Shown in pieces: positions 43,836 through 54,534 of a stretch of DNA of 64,000 bases. The position numbers and the translations under genes are program-made. The notes beneath the pieces were generated by a model that was not told the DNA's origin, searched no databases, and worked only from the letters and a program-made list of their open reading frames with translations. Every line of letters begins with the position of its first letter. Positions within the stretch are counted from its first letter, which is position 1. Source of the DNA: Variovorax sp. OK212 (GTDB taxonomy: Bacteria; Pseudomonadota; Gammaproteobacteria; Burkholderiales; Burkholderiaceae_C); assembly GCF_900112425.1 (NCBI RefSeq), contig NZ_FOLP01000006.1, positions 248,001 to 312,000 on the forward strand, in the 5' to 3' direction.

Positions 43836-45152
43836 ATGACCGTGACCGTTGAAACTCTCGAGAAGCTCGAACGCAAGATCACGCTGACCCTGCCGGTCGG
43901 CACCATCCAGTCCGAAGTCGATTCGCGCCTCAAGAAGCTCGCGCGCACCGTCAAGATGGACGGCTTCCGTCCCGGCAAGGTGCCGATGAACGTCGTGGCC
44001 CAGCGCTACGGCTACTCGGTGCACTACGAAGTCATGAACGACAAGGTCGGCGAAGCCTTCTCGCAAGCCGCCAACGAAGCCAAGCTGCGCGTGGCCGGCC
44101 AGCCCCGCATCACCGAGAAGGAAGAATCGCCCGAAGGCGAACTGGCCTTCGACGCGGTGTTCGAAGTGTTCCCAGAAGTCAAGATCAACGACCTGTCGAC
44201 CGCCGAAGTCGAGAAGCTGTCGGCCGAAGTGGGCGACGACGCCATCGACAAGACGCTGGACATCCTGCGCAAGCAGCGCCGTACCTTCGCCCAACGCGCA
44301 CAAGATGCCGTGGCACAGGACGACGACCGCGTGACCGTCGACTTCGAAGGCAAGATCGACGGCGAGCCCTTCCAGGGCGGCAAGGCCGAAGACTTCCAGT
44401 TCGTCGTCGGCGAAGGCCAGATGCTCAAGGAATTCGAAGACGCCGTGCGCGGCATGAAGTCCGGCGACAGCCGCACCTTCCCGCTGTCGTTCCCGGCCGA
44501 CTACCACGGCAAGGACGTGGCTGGCAAGCAAGCCGACTTCCTCGTGACCGTGAAGAAGATCGAAGCCTCGCACCTGCCCGAAGTCAACGAACAGCTCGCC
44601 AAGTCGCTCGGCATCGCCGAAGCCACGGTGGAAGGCCTGCGCGCCGACATCAAGCGCAACCTCGAGCGCGAAGTGAAGTTCCGCCTGCTGGCGCGCAACA
44701 AGAACGCCGTGATGGACGCGCTGGTGGCCAACGCCGAGCTCGACCTGCCGAACGCCAGCGTGCAGAGCGAAGTGAGCCGCATGGTCGAAGGCGCCCGTGC
44801 CGAGCTGAAGCAGCGCGGCATCAAGGACGCCGACAAGGCGCCGATCCCCGACGAAGTGTTCCGTCCGCAAGCCGAGCGCCGCGTGCGCCTGGGCCTGGTG
44901 GTGGCCGAGCTGGTGCGTGCCAACAACCTGCAGGCCAAGCCCGAGCAGATCAAGGCCCACATCGACGAGCTGGCCGCCAGCTACGAAAAGCCGGCCGACG
45001 TGGTTCGCTGGTACTTCAGCGACAACAACCGCCTGGCGGAAGTCGAAGCCGTGGTCATCGAGAACAACGTGACCGACTTCGTCCTGGGCAAGGCCAAGGT
45101 CAACGAAAAGTCGGTGTCGTTCGACGAGCTGATGGCGCAACAGCAAGGCTGA
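43836..45152 (+). CDS. tig: Trigger factor, ribosome-associated chaperone and prolyl isomerase
   Basis: 438 residues, normal length. N-terminal ribosome-binding domain with the signature FRPGKVPMNVV near 44-54; central FKBP-type PPIase domain (about 160-245, VTVDFEGKIDGEPFQGG); C-terminal helical chaperone arms. ATG 43836 follows AGGAAG; in-frame codons upstream lack conservation. It starts the conserved tig-clpP-clpX-lon cluster. Confidence 0.97.
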   Translation: MTVTVETLEKLERKITLTLPVGTIQSEVDSRLKKLARTVKMDGFRPGKVPMNVVAQRYGYSVHYEVMNDKVGEAFSQAANEAKLRVAGQPRITEKEESPEGELAFDAVFEVFPEVKINDLSTAEVEKLSAEVGDDAIDKTLDILRKQRRTFAQRAQDAVAQDDDRVTVDFEGKIDGEPFQGGKAEDFQFVVGEGQMLKEFEDAVRGMKSGDSRTFPLSFPADYHGKDVAGKQADFLVTVKKIEASHLPEVNEQLAKSLGIAEATVEGLRADIKRNLEREVKFRLLARNKNAVMDALVANAELDLPNASVQSEVSRMVEGARAELKQRGIKDADKAPIPDEVFRPQAERRVRLGLVVAELVRANNLQAKPEQIKAHIDELAASYEKPADVVRWYFSDNNRLAEVEAVVIENNVTDFVLGKAKVNEKSVSFDELMAQQQG

Positions 45153-45175
45153 TTTCCGTCGCTGCCCGCAACGCC

Positions 45176-45209
45176 AATGGGGCTTGTGCTTTGCGGCACG
45201 AGCCCCATT
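45176..45209 (+). terminator. Hairpin between tig and clpP
   Basis: A 14-bp stem AATGGGGCTTGTGC / GCACGAGCCCCATT (one mismatch or G-U pair), loop TTTGCG. Only TTT follows, so it would be a partial terminator or attenuator. It coincides with a sigma-32-like promoter, so its symmetry may serve either role. Confidence 0.55.
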
Positions 45210-45210
45210 T
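45183..45210 (+). promoter_or_regulatory. Sigma-32-like heat-shock promoter of clpP
   Basis: CTTGTGC (45183-45189), N13, CCCCATTT (45203-45210) fits the RpoH consensus CTTGAAA-N13-CCCCATNT with a perfect -10 box. clpP-clpX-lon are known RpoH targets in proteobacteria. It lies 60 bp before the clpP ATG and inside the intergenic hairpin. Confidence 0.55.
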
Positions 45211-45269
45211 CACTCAGGCGTACAGTGCAAACAAGCAGCGAACGACCTCATCTTCCGGAAAGAAAATTC

Positions 45270-45878
45270 ATGATCGCAAACGAAATTCAAGGCCTCGGCA
45301 TGGTTCCGATGGTCATCGAGCAATCGGGCCGCGGCGAGCGGTCTTACGACATCTACTCGCGCCTCCTCAAGGAGCGCATCATTTTCCTGGTGGGCGAGGT
45401 CAACGACCAGACGGCCAATCTCGTGGTGGCACAGCTGCTGTTCCTCGAGAGCGAGAACCCGGACAAGGACATTTCGTTCTACATCAACTCGCCCGGCGGC
45501 AGCGTGAGCGCCGGCATGGCGATCTACGACACCATGCAGTTCATCAAGCCGGACGTGTCGACCATGTGCCTGGGCTTCGCGGCCAGCATGGGCGCCTTCC
45601 TGCTGGCGGCCGGTGAGAAGGGCAAGCGTTTCTCGCTGCCCAACTCCAAGATCATGATCCACCAGGTGCTTGGCGGCGCACGCGGCCAGGCCACCGACAT
45701 CGAGATCCATGCGCGCGACATCCTGCGCACCAAGGACCAGATGAACCGCATCCTGGCCGAGCGCACGGGCCAGCCGCTGGAAAAGGTCAAGTCGGACACC
45801 GAACGCGACTACTTCCTGACCGCCGACGAAGCCAAGGACTACGGGCTGGTCGACCAGGTCGTGGCCAAGCGCGGTTAA
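45270..45878 (+). CDS. clpP: ATP-dependent Clp protease proteolytic subunit
   Basis: 202-residue serine protease that forms the 14-mer barrel docking with ClpX. Catalytic residues S106 in GFAASMGAF and H131 in MIHQVLGG, with the aspartate further on. The start MIANEIQGLGMVPMVIEQ (two parts) follows GGAAAGAAAA; the short propeptide before MVPMVIE is typical. It is followed by a terminator, then clpX. Confidence 0.97.
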   Translation: MIANEIQGLGMVPMVIEQSGRGERSYDIYSRLLKERIIFLVGEVNDQTANLVVAQLLFLESENPDKDISFYINSPGGSVSAGMAIYDTMQFIKPDVSTMCLGFAASMGAFLLAAGEKGKRFSLPNSKIMIHQVLGGARGQATDIEIHARDILRTKDQMNRILAERTGQPLEKVKSDTERDYFLTADEAKDYGLVDQVVAKRG

Positions 45879-45935
45879 AGCCATCCAGGCAGCCGGCACG
45901 GCCCAGGCCGCCTGGCGCTGAGGGCGCCAAATGGC

Positions 45936-45975
45936 AAAAAACGGCGTTTTCCACACGGGAAACGCCGTTTTTCTT
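45936..45975 (+). terminator. Terminator between clpP and clpX
   Basis: Stem AAAAACGGCGTTT / AAACGCCGTTTTT with an intervening CC-ACAC-GG loop, then TCTTTCG. Symmetrical A- and T-runs make it possibly bidirectional. clpX must then have read-through or its own promoter. Confidence 0.8.
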
Positions 45976-46015
45976 TCGTTATCATTGTCCACACCCTGTC
46001 ACGAGGCAAAAGTCC

Positions 46016-47281
46016 ATGGCCGAAAAAAAAGGCTCTTCCAGCGAAAAAACGCTTTATTGCTCGTTCTGCGGCAAGAGCCAGCATGAGGTCAAGAAGCTGA
46101 TCGCGGGCCCTTCGGTCTTCATCTGCGACGAGTGCATCGACCTCTGCAACGAGATCATCCGCGACGAGCTGCCCGCGGGCGAGGAAGCGCGCGATGCGCG
46201 CAGCGACCTGCCGACACCGCTGGAGATCAAGACCAACCTCGACAACTACGTGATCGGCCAGGAGCCGGCCAAGCGCATGTTGTCGGTGGCCGTCTACAAC
46301 CACTACAAGCGCCTTCGCCACAAGGAAAAGGCCAAGGGCGAGGATGTGGAGCTCAGCAAGAGCAACATCCTGCTGATCGGCCCCACGGGCTCGGGCAAGA
46401 CGCTGCTGGCGCAGACGCTGGCGCGCATGCTCGACGTGCCGTTCGTGATGGCCGACGCCACCACGCTGACCGAAGCCGGCTATGTGGGCGAAGACGTCGA
46501 GAACATCATCCAGAAGCTGCTGCAGAGCTGCAACTACGAGGTGGAACGGGCCCAGCGCGGCATCGTCTACATCGACGAAATCGACAAGATCTCGCGCAAG
46601 TCCGACAACCCCTCGATCACGCGCGACGTGTCGGGCGAGGGCGTGCAGCAGGCCCTGCTGAAGCTCATCGAAGGCACCATGGCCAGCGTGCCGCCCCAGG
46701 GCGGGCGCAAGCACCCGAACCAGGACTTCCTGCAGATCGACACGACCAACATCCTGTTCATCTGCGGCGGCGCGTTCGCCGGCCTGGAAAAGGTCATCGA
46801 AAACCGCACCGAGGCCTCGGGCATCGGCTTCGGCGCCGCGGTGAAGAGCAAGGCGCAACGCAGCATCACCGAGGTGTTCCGCGAGGTCGAACCCGAAGAC
46901 CTGATCAAATTCGGCCTGATCCCCGAACTCGTGGGCCGCATGCCCGTGGTCGCTTCGCTCGCCGAACTCAGCGAGGACGCGCTGGTGCAGATCCTGACCG
47001 AGCCGAAGAACGCCGTGGTCAAGCAGTTCACCAAGCTGCTGCAGATGGAGGGCGTGGACCTCGAGATCCGCCCGGCGGCGCTCAAGGCGATCGCGCGCAA
47101 GGCGCTGGCCCGCAAGACCGGCGCACGCGGCCTGCGCTCCATCCTTGAACAGTCGCTGATCGACACCATGTTCGAATTGCCGAACGCGACCAATGTCGAC
47201 AAGGTGGTGGTCGAGGAATCGACCATCGACGAAAACAAGCCCCCGCTGCTCGTGTACCGCGAAGCGGCGAAAAAGGCCTAA
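46016..47281 (+). CDS. clpX: ClpX unfoldase subunit
   Basis: 421-residue AAA+ unfoldase. The N-terminal zinc finger (LYCSFCGKSQ to VFICDECIDLC, four cysteines) recognises substrates; Walker A GPTGSGKT lies near 122-129 and Walker B IVYIDEIDKI near 182-191. The IGF-type ClpP-docking loop is present as GIGFGAAV near 270. The C-terminal sensor region is intact. It unfolds tagged proteins for ClpP. lon follows after 23 bp. Confidence 0.97.
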   Translation: MAEKKGSSSEKTLYCSFCGKSQHEVKKLIAGPSVFICDECIDLCNEIIRDELPAGEEARDARSDLPTPLEIKTNLDNYVIGQEPAKRMLSVAVYNHYKRLRHKEKAKGEDVELSKSNILLIGPTGSGKTLLAQTLARMLDVPFVMADATTLTEAGYVGEDVENIIQKLLQSCNYEVERAQRGIVYIDEIDKISRKSDNPSITRDVSGEGVQQALLKLIEGTMASVPPQGGRKHPNQDFLQIDTTNILFICGGAFAGLEKVIENRTEASGIGFGAAVKSKAQRSITEVFREVEPEDLIKFGLIPELVGRMPVVASLAELSEDALVQILTEPKNAVVKQFTKLLQMEGVDLEIRPAALKAIARKALARKTGARGLRSILEQSLIDTMFELPNATNVDKVVVEESTIDENKPPLLVYREAAKKA

Positions 47282-47304
47282 AGCCAAAGACGCGAAGGAT
47301 CTGC

Positions 47305-49746
<2,442 letters not shown>

Positions 49747-49766
49747 TCGAATTCGAGTCGCAAGAC

Positions 49767-49796
49767 TTGTGAAGCCTCGAAATATTGGTATATAAT
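49767..49796 (+). promoter_or_regulatory. tRNA-cluster promoter flanked by a perfect palindrome
   Basis: TTGTGA (49767-49772), 18 bp, then TATAAT (49791-49796), a perfect -10. The arms AGCCTCGAA (49773-49781) and TTCGAGGCT (49796-49804) are perfectly complementary and enclose the -10. The start would be near 49803, just before tRNA-Gly. The hairpin may double as the end of the lon transcript. Confidence 0.65.
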
Positions 49797-49810
49797 TCGA
49801 GGCTCGAAAC

Positions 49811-49886
49811 GCGGGAATAGCTCAGTTGGTAGAGCGCAACCTTGCCAAGGTTGAGGTCGAGAGTTCGAGACTCTTTTCCCGCTCCA
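49811..49886 (+). tRNA. tRNA-Gly (anticodon GCC)
   Basis: 76-nt tRNA; acceptor GCGGGAA pairs with TTCCCGC, then T and encoded CCA. D arm AGCTCAGTTGGTAGAGC, anticodon loop TTGCCAA and T arm AGTTCGAGACT fit glycine GGC/GGU decoding. First gene of the Gly-Cys-Leu cluster. Confidence 0.97.
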
Positions 49887-49892
49887 GTTTTG

Positions 49893-49922
49893 AAAAAGGG
49901 AAGCGTCAGCTTCCCTTTTTTT
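49893..49922 (+). terminator. Terminator-like hairpin inside the tRNA cluster
   Basis: AAAAAGGGAAGC / GCTTCCCTTTTT with loop GTCA and a run of seven T. By form it is a strong intrinsic terminator, yet tRNA-Cys starts only 26 bp later. Confidence 0.75.
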
Positions 49923-49947
49923 CGCTAGTTCGATTTCGTATTTGCGT

Positions 49948-50021
49948 GGCGCGATAGCAAAGCGGTTATGCAACGGATTGCAAATCCGTCTAGCCCGGTT
50001 CGACTCCGGGTCGCGCCTCCA
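49948..50021 (+). tRNA. tRNA-Cys (anticodon GCA)
   Basis: 74-nt tRNA; acceptor GGCGCGA pairs with TCGCGCC, then T and encoded CCA. The anticodon arm GGATTGCAAATCC carries GCA, and the T arm GGTTCGACTCC is intact. Second gene of the cluster. Confidence 0.97.
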
Positions 50022-50054
50022 CCTTCTCGTTCAACTAGATTCGACCCGACTTCC

Positions 50055-50093
50055 AGGCCCCGCCAACCCATGTTGCCGGGGCTTGTTTTGTTT
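50055..50093 (+). terminator. Second terminator-like hairpin in the tRNA cluster
   Basis: 50055-50067 (AGGCCCCGCCAAC) pairs with 50072-50084 (GTTGCCGGGGCTT) at 11 of 13 positions, loop CCAT, followed by GTTTTGTTT. It lies between tRNA-Cys and tRNA-Leu. Confidence 0.6.
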
Positions 50094-50119
50094 GGGTTAT
50101 CGTCGATGTTCAACCTGAC

Positions 50120-50211
50120 GCCCGGATGGTGAAATTGGTAGACACATCGGACTTAAAATCCGCCGCTTCCTTAATCGGGGCATACGGGTTCGACCCCCGT
50201 TCCGGGTACCA
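50120..50211 (+). tRNA. tRNA-Leu (anticodon UAA)
   Basis: 92-nt class II tRNA; acceptor GCCCGGA pairs with TCCGGGT (one G-U), then A and encoded CCA. Anticodon loop ACTTAAAAT holds TAA. The long variable arm and T arm GGTTCGACCCC are present. The Gly-Cys-Leu(UAA) order matches the glyW-cysT-leuZ operon of enterobacteria. Confidence 0.96.
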
Positions 50212-50231
50212 AACTTACAAGGGAGCATTCG

Positions 50232-50867
50232 ATGCCTCGCTACAACGCTCCATTTGAAATTCATGTGCACGGCGATGTGCCGTTGCGGTCCGATGTGACC
50301 TTCGACCAGATCCAGGAGGCGCTCAGTCCCCTGTGGAAATATGCCGGCGCCAAGTCGCTGGCCGATGGCGCCACGAGCACCTACGAAGAAGAACCCGGCA
50401 TCCGTTTCGAGCAGAAGGACCACACGCTGCAGATCTGCTGGACCGTGCCGGGCGACGAAGACTTCCGCCAGGCGCTCGACGAGATGTGCATGGGCCTGAA
50501 CGAGCTCTCCGACCGCGGCGCGGCCATCGAGGTCACCTTCTACGACACCGACTTCGACGAGGAAGAGGGCGACCCTGAAGAAGAGTCGCGCGACGACTTC
50601 CTGATGCTGTTCGTCGGCCCCAACCCCGCCGCGATCATGCAGGTGCAGCGCGACCTGCTGGTGGAAGACGTCGTCAACCTCATGGAGCGCCACTTCGACG
50701 GCGCCGAGCTGGGTGGCGTGGTCGCCGAGATCGATCGCCTCTTCAGCGACCGTTTCGACGCGCTGGTGAACTCGCTGGAGATCGGCAAGCGCCCGCGCGG
50801 CACGGGTGGTTCCGGCGGCAGCGGTGGCGGCCATGGCGGCGGCCGCCGTCCGCGTCACCTGCACTGA
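50232..50867 (+). CDS. Conserved-looking acidic cytoplasmic protein, unknown
   Basis: 211-residue protein, no signal peptide. The N-terminal two thirds look globular (YNAPFEIHVHGDVPLRSDVT start; FRQALDEMCMGLNELSDRG), with an acidic run DTDFDEEEGDPEEESRDD near 108-125. The C-terminus is a low-complexity Gly/Ser/Arg/His tail (TGGSGGSGGGHGGGRR). I do not recognise a named function; a DUF6806 assignment came to mind but cannot be confirmed. It starts 20 bp after tRNA-Leu and may share its transcript. Confidence 0.7.
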   Translation: MPRYNAPFEIHVHGDVPLRSDVTFDQIQEALSPLWKYAGAKSLADGATSTYEEEPGIRFEQKDHTLQICWTVPGDEDFRQALDEMCMGLNELSDRGAAIEVTFYDTDFDEEEGDPEEESRDDFLMLFVGPNPAAIMQVQRDLLVEDVVNLMERHFDGAELGGVVAEIDRLFSDRFDALVNSLEIGKRPRGTGGSGGSGGGHGGGRRPRHLH

Positions 50868-50896
50868 CCCTTTCACCCCCGCGAGAAAGAGGCCGC

Positions 50897-52195
50897 ATGG
50901 CCCTGTTTCCCGCCTCCGCGCTGCGCCCCGGCGTGCGCAAGCGCGAAGTGTTCGGTTGGGCGATGTACGACTTCGCCAACTCGGGCTACACCACGGTCGT
51001 CATCACCGCGGTGTTCGCCGCCTACTTCGTGGGCGGTATCGCCAAGGGCGCGCCGTGGGCCGCCTTTGCGTGGACCGCCGCCCTCAGCACCTCCTACGCC
51101 ATCGTGATGCTCACGATGCCCGCCATCGGGGCCTGGGCCGACCAGCATGCCGCCAAGAAGCGCGTGCTGGTCTTCGCAACCGTCGGCTGCGTGCTGGCCA
51201 CCGCCGCGCTGGCCGTGACGCCGCGCTTCTCGGGCCCCTCCGGCGTGGCCCTGGCGATGGCGCTGATCATCGTCTCCAATGCTTTCTATTCCTACGGCGA
51301 GTCGCTCACGGGCGCCTTCCTGCCCGAGCTGGCCACGGCCGAAGGCATGGGCAAGGTGAGCGGCTGGGGCTGGAGCTTCGGCTATGTCGGCGGCATGCTG
51401 GCGCTGGGCATTTGCCTGGCCTACGTGCTGTGGTCGCAATCGAAGGGGCTGCCGGCGGCGCACTTCGTGCCGGTCACCATGCTGATCACGGCGGTCATCT
51501 ACGGCGGTGCGGCCTGCGCCACGTTCGCGCTGTTGCCCGAGCGTGCGAAACCGCAGGCGGCGGGCACCGAAGCCGGCGCGTGGCAGCAGCTGCTCGCCAC
51601 CTACCGGCAGGCACGCGCCTACCGCGACTTCATGTGGTTGCTTGTCTGCACAGTCTTCTACCAGGGCGGCGTGGCGGTCGCCATCACGCTCGCGGCCATC
51701 TATGCGGAGCAGGTGATCGGCTTCGTCGCGAGCGAGACGATGGTGCTGATCTTCGTGCTCAACATCGCCGCGGCGCTGGGCGCGTTCAGCTTCGGCTACG
51801 TGCAGGACCGCATCGGCCACAAGGTCTCGCTGGCCGGCACGCTGGTCGCCTGGATCGCGGTCTGCGTGATCGCCGCCATGGTGAGCACCAAGGGCGGCTT
51901 CTGGTGGGCCGCCGCCATCGCCGGGCTGGCGATGGGGTCGAGCCAGTCGGCGGGCCGCGCCATGACGGGCTACCTGGCGCCGCCGCAACAGCTGGCGGAG
52001 TTCTTCGGCCTCTGGACCTTCGCCACGCGGCTGGCCAGCATCATCGGCCCGCTGAGCTTCGGTGCCATCACCTGGATGACCGGCGGCAACCAGCGCATCG
52101 CGATCCTCTCGACCGCGGTGCTGTTCGTCGCGGGTCTCTTGCTGCTGCTGCCGATCGACATGCAGCGTGGCCGGCAAGCCGCGCTGCGTTCCTAG
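50897..52195 (+). CDS. MFS transporter, UMF1/Atg22-like
   Basis: 432-residue membrane transporter of about twelve helices. The N-terminus REVFGWAMYDFANSGYTTVV is the hallmark of the UMF1 (Atg22-like) group, followed by the MFS loop GAWADQHAAKKRVLVF. The second half has GYVQDRIGHKVSL, another MFS-type loop. Substrates of bacterial members are not established; the yeast relative exports amino acids from the vacuole. It starts 29 bp after the preceding gene. Confidence 0.88.
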   Translation: MALFPASALRPGVRKREVFGWAMYDFANSGYTTVVITAVFAAYFVGGIAKGAPWAAFAWTAALSTSYAIVMLTMPAIGAWADQHAAKKRVLVFATVGCVLATAALAVTPRFSGPSGVALAMALIIVSNAFYSYGESLTGAFLPELATAEGMGKVSGWGWSFGYVGGMLALGICLAYVLWSQSKGLPAAHFVPVTMLITAVIYGGAACATFALLPERAKPQAAGTEAGAWQQLLATYRQARAYRDFMWLLVCTVFYQGGVAVAITLAAIYAEQVIGFVASETMVLIFVLNIAAALGAFSFGYVQDRIGHKVSLAGTLVAWIAVCVIAAMVSTKGGFWWAAAIAGLAMGSSQSAGRAMTGYLAPPQQLAEFFGLWTFATRLASIIGPLSFGAITWMTGGNQRIAILSTAVLFVAGLLLLLPIDMQRGRQAALRS

Positions 52196-52205
52196 CCCCG
52201 CGCGA

Positions 52206-54401
52206 TCAGGGCAGCCTGTCGCCGAACAGGCTGTCGTTGGTCAGCGGATAGCCGACCGCCGGCGCATAGCGCTGGACCCAGTTCGCCGGGTTCTTCACGC
52301 GGGCCGCGAAGGCTGCGAGGTCGGAGCGGTCGAGCGAGCCGGTGTAGATCGTGTTGGTCTGGTTGGCAGGCGAAACCACGAAGCTGAAGGCCGTGCCGGC
52401 CGCCGTGATGCTCGCGGGAATGGTGCCGGCGTTGCCGCCCAGCGTGATGCTCGCGAGGTAGTCGCCCACCGCCGTGATCTTGCCCGCCTTGCCTTCGCTC
52501 AGGCCGGCGATGGTGCCGCCCGCGATGGCATAGATGGTTTCAGACTTCCCGATGCCGCCGGGCGAGCCGAGCGTGAAGCCCTTGTCCGCGACCGGATTGC
52601 CGGTGACGTCGGTCTGGATCGTCACGATGGTGCCGGCCGGCAGGTTCTGGTCCGCGGTCCAGAAGAAGGCCGTTTCGTTGGTGATGTCCTTGAACTCGTC
52701 CGGGTCCGCCTTGCGGTCGCGGTCGGTGAAGAGCACCTGCGTGCCGCCGTTCAGGGCCTTCAGCAGCACGAAGGCGTAGGCGTCGGGCGCCTCGGCGTTG
52801 GCGGCCATGAAGAGCAGGTCGCCCGCGACCAGCGGGGTGGGCACGCCGGCGCTCGTGAAGCTCAGCGTCGTGGCATCAGCAATGCCCTGGAAGGCGTTGC
52901 CGCGCGCGTCGGTGACGGCGCTGGCGTCCACCGTGATGTAGTAGCCCGTGCTCATCGCGAGCTTGGCCGTGGGCACCAGCGTCAGCTTGTTGAAGGCCAC
53001 CTGCAGGCGCGCAGCCGGGCTGTTGCCGTGGAAGGTCTCGACCACGCTGCCGTCGGCCTTGTGCAGCGCGATGCTGCCGGAGCCCAGGCGCACGGCCTCG
53101 TTGAACGACAGGGTGATCGAGGTGTCGAGGTTGACGCCCACGCGGCCCGCCGCGGGCAGGGCCTTCTTGAGCACCGGTCCGGTGGTGTCGACCCAGGGCG
53201 AGCCCAGGCGAACCACGAAGCCGTCGAACTTCTGGTCGGCGGCGGGCAGGTCCTTCGACGCGGTGGCACCGTCCCACTTGGTGTCGCCGTTGTCGAGCAG
53301 CAGCTGCACCTGCGTACCGGCCTTGACCGGGCCCGGCACCTCGACGGTCGACTCGAAGCTGCCGCCCGACGCCTTGCGCAGCAGGTCGAGGTCGTTCGAC
53401 AGCTCGACCGGTGCGCTGTTGGCGTTGCCGTCCCAGGCGAACAGCGCGAAGTTGCGGTCCACGTCGGGGCTGCTGGCGCCCGCCGGGCCGGCCACGATCA
53501 GGTAGTTGCCGTCGGTGCCCTTGTCGATCGAGCGGATGCCGCGCCCGCCCAGCTCCAGCTCGATGGCCGCGCCGAAGGTGGCCTGCGTGGCGGTGCCCGC
53601 GATGAGCGCGGCGTAGTTCTGCACCGGCACGATCAGCGCCTTGGCGCGCACCGAGGTGCCCGTCTGCGGCGCGCGAAAGCCCAGCCACAGCGCGGTGTCG
53701 CCCGGCGAGCTGGTCATGCCCTCGATGGAGAAGCCGTCGACGCGCTCGGGCGCGATGCCGGCCGCGGCCGACACGGCAAAGCCGAAGCGGTTGGCGCCCA
53801 GGCCGTGCGCGTTGGTGCTGTCCCAGGCGACGAGCTGCGCCTCGAGCAGCGAGAACTTGCCCACGTAGTTGAAGGCCGTGGCCGCGCCGGTGCCGGTGAC
53901 CTTCACCGCGAAGAGGTGCGAGCGCTCGGACGCCGCCTCGGCGCCGTCCTTCTTGTTGCTGTTGGAGCCCGTGAAGTACAGCGTGTCGCCGATGCGCGTG
54001 CCGGCCTCGAGGTCGAGTTCCTTGGTGAGCTTGGGGCCCTCGAGCTCGTAGCTCCATTCCTTCACGGCGGCACCGCCGCCGCGCGGGTACACGCGCAGCA
54101 CGTTCGACTCGTCGTCCGCCACCAGCATGAAGTCGCCGGGCAGCGCGAGGGCGGTCGATGCGTCCGACGAGCCTTCGGTGGTGCCGGCGTTGGGCGTGAA
54201 GCGCGCCTTCGACACGAGCTGGTCGGGTTCCGCTTCAGGCTGCGCAACCACCACCGGCGGCGGTGCGGAGCTGGCCGGCGGAAAGAAGCCGAAGCCGCCC
54301 GAGCTGCCGCCGCCACCACCGCAGGCGGCCAACAGCAACGACAGGGTGCTGGCGAGCAGCATGGGCTTGAAGGGAATGCGGGCCGAAAAGTGCGAATTCA
54401 T
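52206..54401 (-). CDS. Lipoprotein with DUF3616-like propeller and Ig-like domain
   Basis: 731-residue exported protein. The signal ends in lipobox LLAAC followed by a Gly/Ser/Pro linker, so it is lipid-anchored. Residues about 70-370 carry DUF3616-like features (RIGDTLYFTGSNSNKKDG, VDGFSIEGMTSSPGDTALWLGFR), probably a beta-propeller. A Big/SbsA-type Ig domain follows near 400-510 (VGVNLDTSITLSFNEAVRLGSG). The last 200 residues (LVAGDLLFMAANAEAPDAYAFVLLKAL, two parts) form a further unnamed domain. A PHO-box-like site lies upstream, suggesting induction on phosphate limitation. Enzymatic activity is not known. Confidence 0.75.
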   Translation of the reverse strand: MNSHFSARIPFKPMLLASTLSLLLAACGGGGGSSGGFGFFPPASSAPPPVVVAQPEAEPDQLVSKARFTPNAGTTEGSSDASTALALPGDFMLVADDESNVLRVYPRGGGAAVKEWSYELEGPKLTKELDLEAGTRIGDTLYFTGSNSNKKDGAEAASERSHLFAVKVTGTGAATAFNYVGKFSLLEAQLVAWDSTNAHGLGANRFGFAVSAAAGIAPERVDGFSIEGMTSSPGDTALWLGFRAPQTGTSVRAKALIVPVQNYAALIAGTATQATFGAAIELELGGRGIRSIDKGTDGNYLIVAGPAGASSPDVDRNFALFAWDGNANSAPVELSNDLDLLRKASGGSFESTVEVPGPVKAGTQVQLLLDNGDTKWDGATASKDLPAADQKFDGFVVRLGSPWVDTTGPVLKKALPAAGRVGVNLDTSITLSFNEAVRLGSGSIALHKADGSVVETFHGNSPAARLQVAFNKLTLVPTAKLAMSTGYYITVDASAVTDARGNAFQGIADATTLSFTSAGVPTPLVAGDLLFMAANAEAPDAYAFVLLKALNGGTQVLFTDRDRKADPDEFKDITNETAFFWTADQNLPAGTIVTIQTDVTGNPVADKGFTLGSPGGIGKSETIYAIAGGTIAGLSEGKAGKITAVGDYLASITLGGNAGTIPASITAAGTAFSFVVSPANQTNTIYTGSLDRSDLAAFAARVKNPANWVQRYAPAVGYPLTNDSLFGDRLP

Positions 54402-54449
54402 TGTGCGCGGTGGTTCTTTGTAAGAAACCGCGCATGCTGTTACTTTCGC

Positions 54450-54467
54450 ATGACAGGTCCGTGAAAG
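54450..54467 (-). promoter_or_regulatory. PHO-box-like site upstream of the lipoprotein gene
   Basis: Read on the minus strand, CTTTCAC-GGAC-CTGTCAT gives two 7-bp direct repeats separated by 4 bp, the PhoB arrangement. The second repeat matches CTGTCAT perfectly and the first matches 5 of 7. It sits 49 bp before the ATG at 54401. No clear -10 was found at the expected distance. Confidence 0.42.
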
Positions 54468-54534
54468 TCCGGACCCGAGTCAGGTGTTCGTCAGGCCTCT
54501 ATCGAGTGCTTATCGAGTGCTTGTCGGCTGTTGA

